Below, one piece after another: positions 5,187 through 5,668 of a stretch of DNA of 5,668 nt (position 1 is the stretch's first letter; the number at the start of each line of letters is the position of its first letter). The stretch lies in contig JAGRAA010000058.1 in NCBI GenBank assembly GCA_020435185.1, forward strand, positions 831 to 6,498. The letters are read 5' to 3'. A program made the position numbers and the translations under genes. The notes below the pieces were generated by a model that was not told where the DNA came from, did not search any database, and saw only the letters and a program-made list of their open reading frames with translations. This stretch comes from Bdellovibrionales bacterium (GTDB lineage Bacteria; Bdellovibrionota; Bdellovibrionia; Bdellovibrionales; UBA1609).

Positions 5187-5668
5187 TTAAAAGGAGCTTA
5201 AGTCGCTAATGTCCGGATTTTGAAGGTTGCGTCCAGAAACTCTAAAAAGGTAACGGCTGTTACCTTGGGTGCCATTTTTTTTGAATTCATCTAATAGAGA
5301 GATAAAATACAGCGAAGATTGCATTTCGGAACTCACATCTAATTGAATTTTGATTTTAAAGTTTTCAACAACCACAGGAGAGGCTCCTCGTCCTTGTTTA
5401 AAGTAAAAACCACTGTCGCCTTTAACTTTGAGTTGAAGGGGGTCTGAGGGACCTCCTAGTTCTAACTCTTCAATGTAAAGTCGAGAATCATTCATTCTGC
5501 CTTTTAAATTCAATTTAGAAAACTTCAAGGTGGGTAGGGTCACTGCTCCAATAGCCGTGGGGATAGTTATTGACTGAAGTGTGATATCTTTACTCGAAAG
5601 ATCAGTGTCTCCATCAGGCTGTTCTGATAAATCAAAGGTCACCAAAGCTTCTATACGAGCGTCAACGC
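5187..5668 (-). CDS. gspN: GspN-like type II secretion protein, C-terminal part (5' end outside window)
   Basis: The minus-strand frame is open to the window edge, giving 160 residues before TAA; the TTG at 5643-5645 is an internal Leu, since the frame continues upstream as VDARIEAL. The visible part is beta-rich and repetitive: LTLPTLKFSKLNLKGRM-like strands (actual text VTLPTLKFSKLNLKG), then LYIEELELGGPSDPLQLKVKG, FKIKIQLDVS, and a C-terminal YLFRVSGRNLQNPDI. This pattern (elements of known relation to membrane, ...G.L..P near the C-terminus, AsmA-like strands) recalls GspN of deltaproteobacterial and Leptospira-type type II secretion systems, an inner-membrane-anchored periplasmic protein usually encoded at the end of a gsp operon. 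If right, the rest of the gsp operon lies just beyond the window and ends here, before the ssb promoter. Alternative: another AsmA/intermembrane lipid-transfer-like protein. No catalytic motif is visible. Confidence 0.62.
   Translation of the reverse strand, partial: VDARIEALVTFDLSEQPDGDTDLSSKDITLQSITIPTAIGAVTLPTLKFSKLNLKGRMNDSRLYIEELELGGPSDPLQLKVKGDSGFYFKQGRGASPVVVENFKIKIQLDVSSEMQSSLYFISLLDEFKKNGTQGNSRYLFRVSGRNLQNPDISDLSSF

Noticed and set aside
5643..5645. TTG as the true start of the GspN-like gene
   Set aside because: The frame continues open to the window edge and the fragment lacks any N-terminal membrane anchor, so it is an internal codon.

Overview
The window looks like a chromosomal stretch from an AT-rich bacterium of the Bdellovibrionota (Bdellovibrio/Bacteriovorax-like) or a related former deltaproteobacterial lineage. 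This is an inference from gene content: a long-form RelA/SpoT (Rsh) protein, a short SSB, a GspN-like type II secretion protein, a DUF547 protein, and several small secreted proteins of no recognised family. No 16S gene or other decisive marker is present. I see no mobile element, CRISPR array, tRNA or rRNA.

Layout: (1) 1-1329, plus strand: the C-terminal part of an Rsh alarmone enzyme (end of the synthetase domain, TGS, conserved Cys-Cys-His/zinc-finger-like region, ACT); its start lies before the window. (2) 1326-2255, minus strand: a secreted protein of unknown function that meets rsh tail to tail, the two TAA stops sharing TTAA. (3) 2353-4410, minus strand: a tightly packed cluster, in transcription order a small probable lipoprotein, a probable outer-membrane beta-barrel protein (ATGA overlap) and a DUF547 protein (1-nt gap). 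(4) 4411-4619: a 209-bp gap with degenerate 8-bp repeats at its left edge and several stem-loops, the largest a 71-nt hairpin just after ssb. (5) 4620-5039, minus strand: ssb. (6) 5040-5186: the ssb leader, with a probable promoter and a CGCG-containing dyad. (7) 5187-5668, minus strand: the C-terminal end of a GspN-like protein running off the window.

How the genes may work together: ssb (replication/repair) and rsh (stringent response) are housekeeping genes. The lipoprotein-barrel-DUF547 set looks like one translationally coupled envelope operon, all products carrying export signals; its function is unknown. The secreted-protein gene at 1326-2255 follows it on the same strand but appears to have its own promoter, whose extended -10 uses the DUF547 stop codon and whose spacer contains a dyad. 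The least explained material is the structured gap 4443-4619, the dyad in the ssb leader and the promoter/dyad at 2347-2377. Nothing here proves a new system; these are candidates to test.
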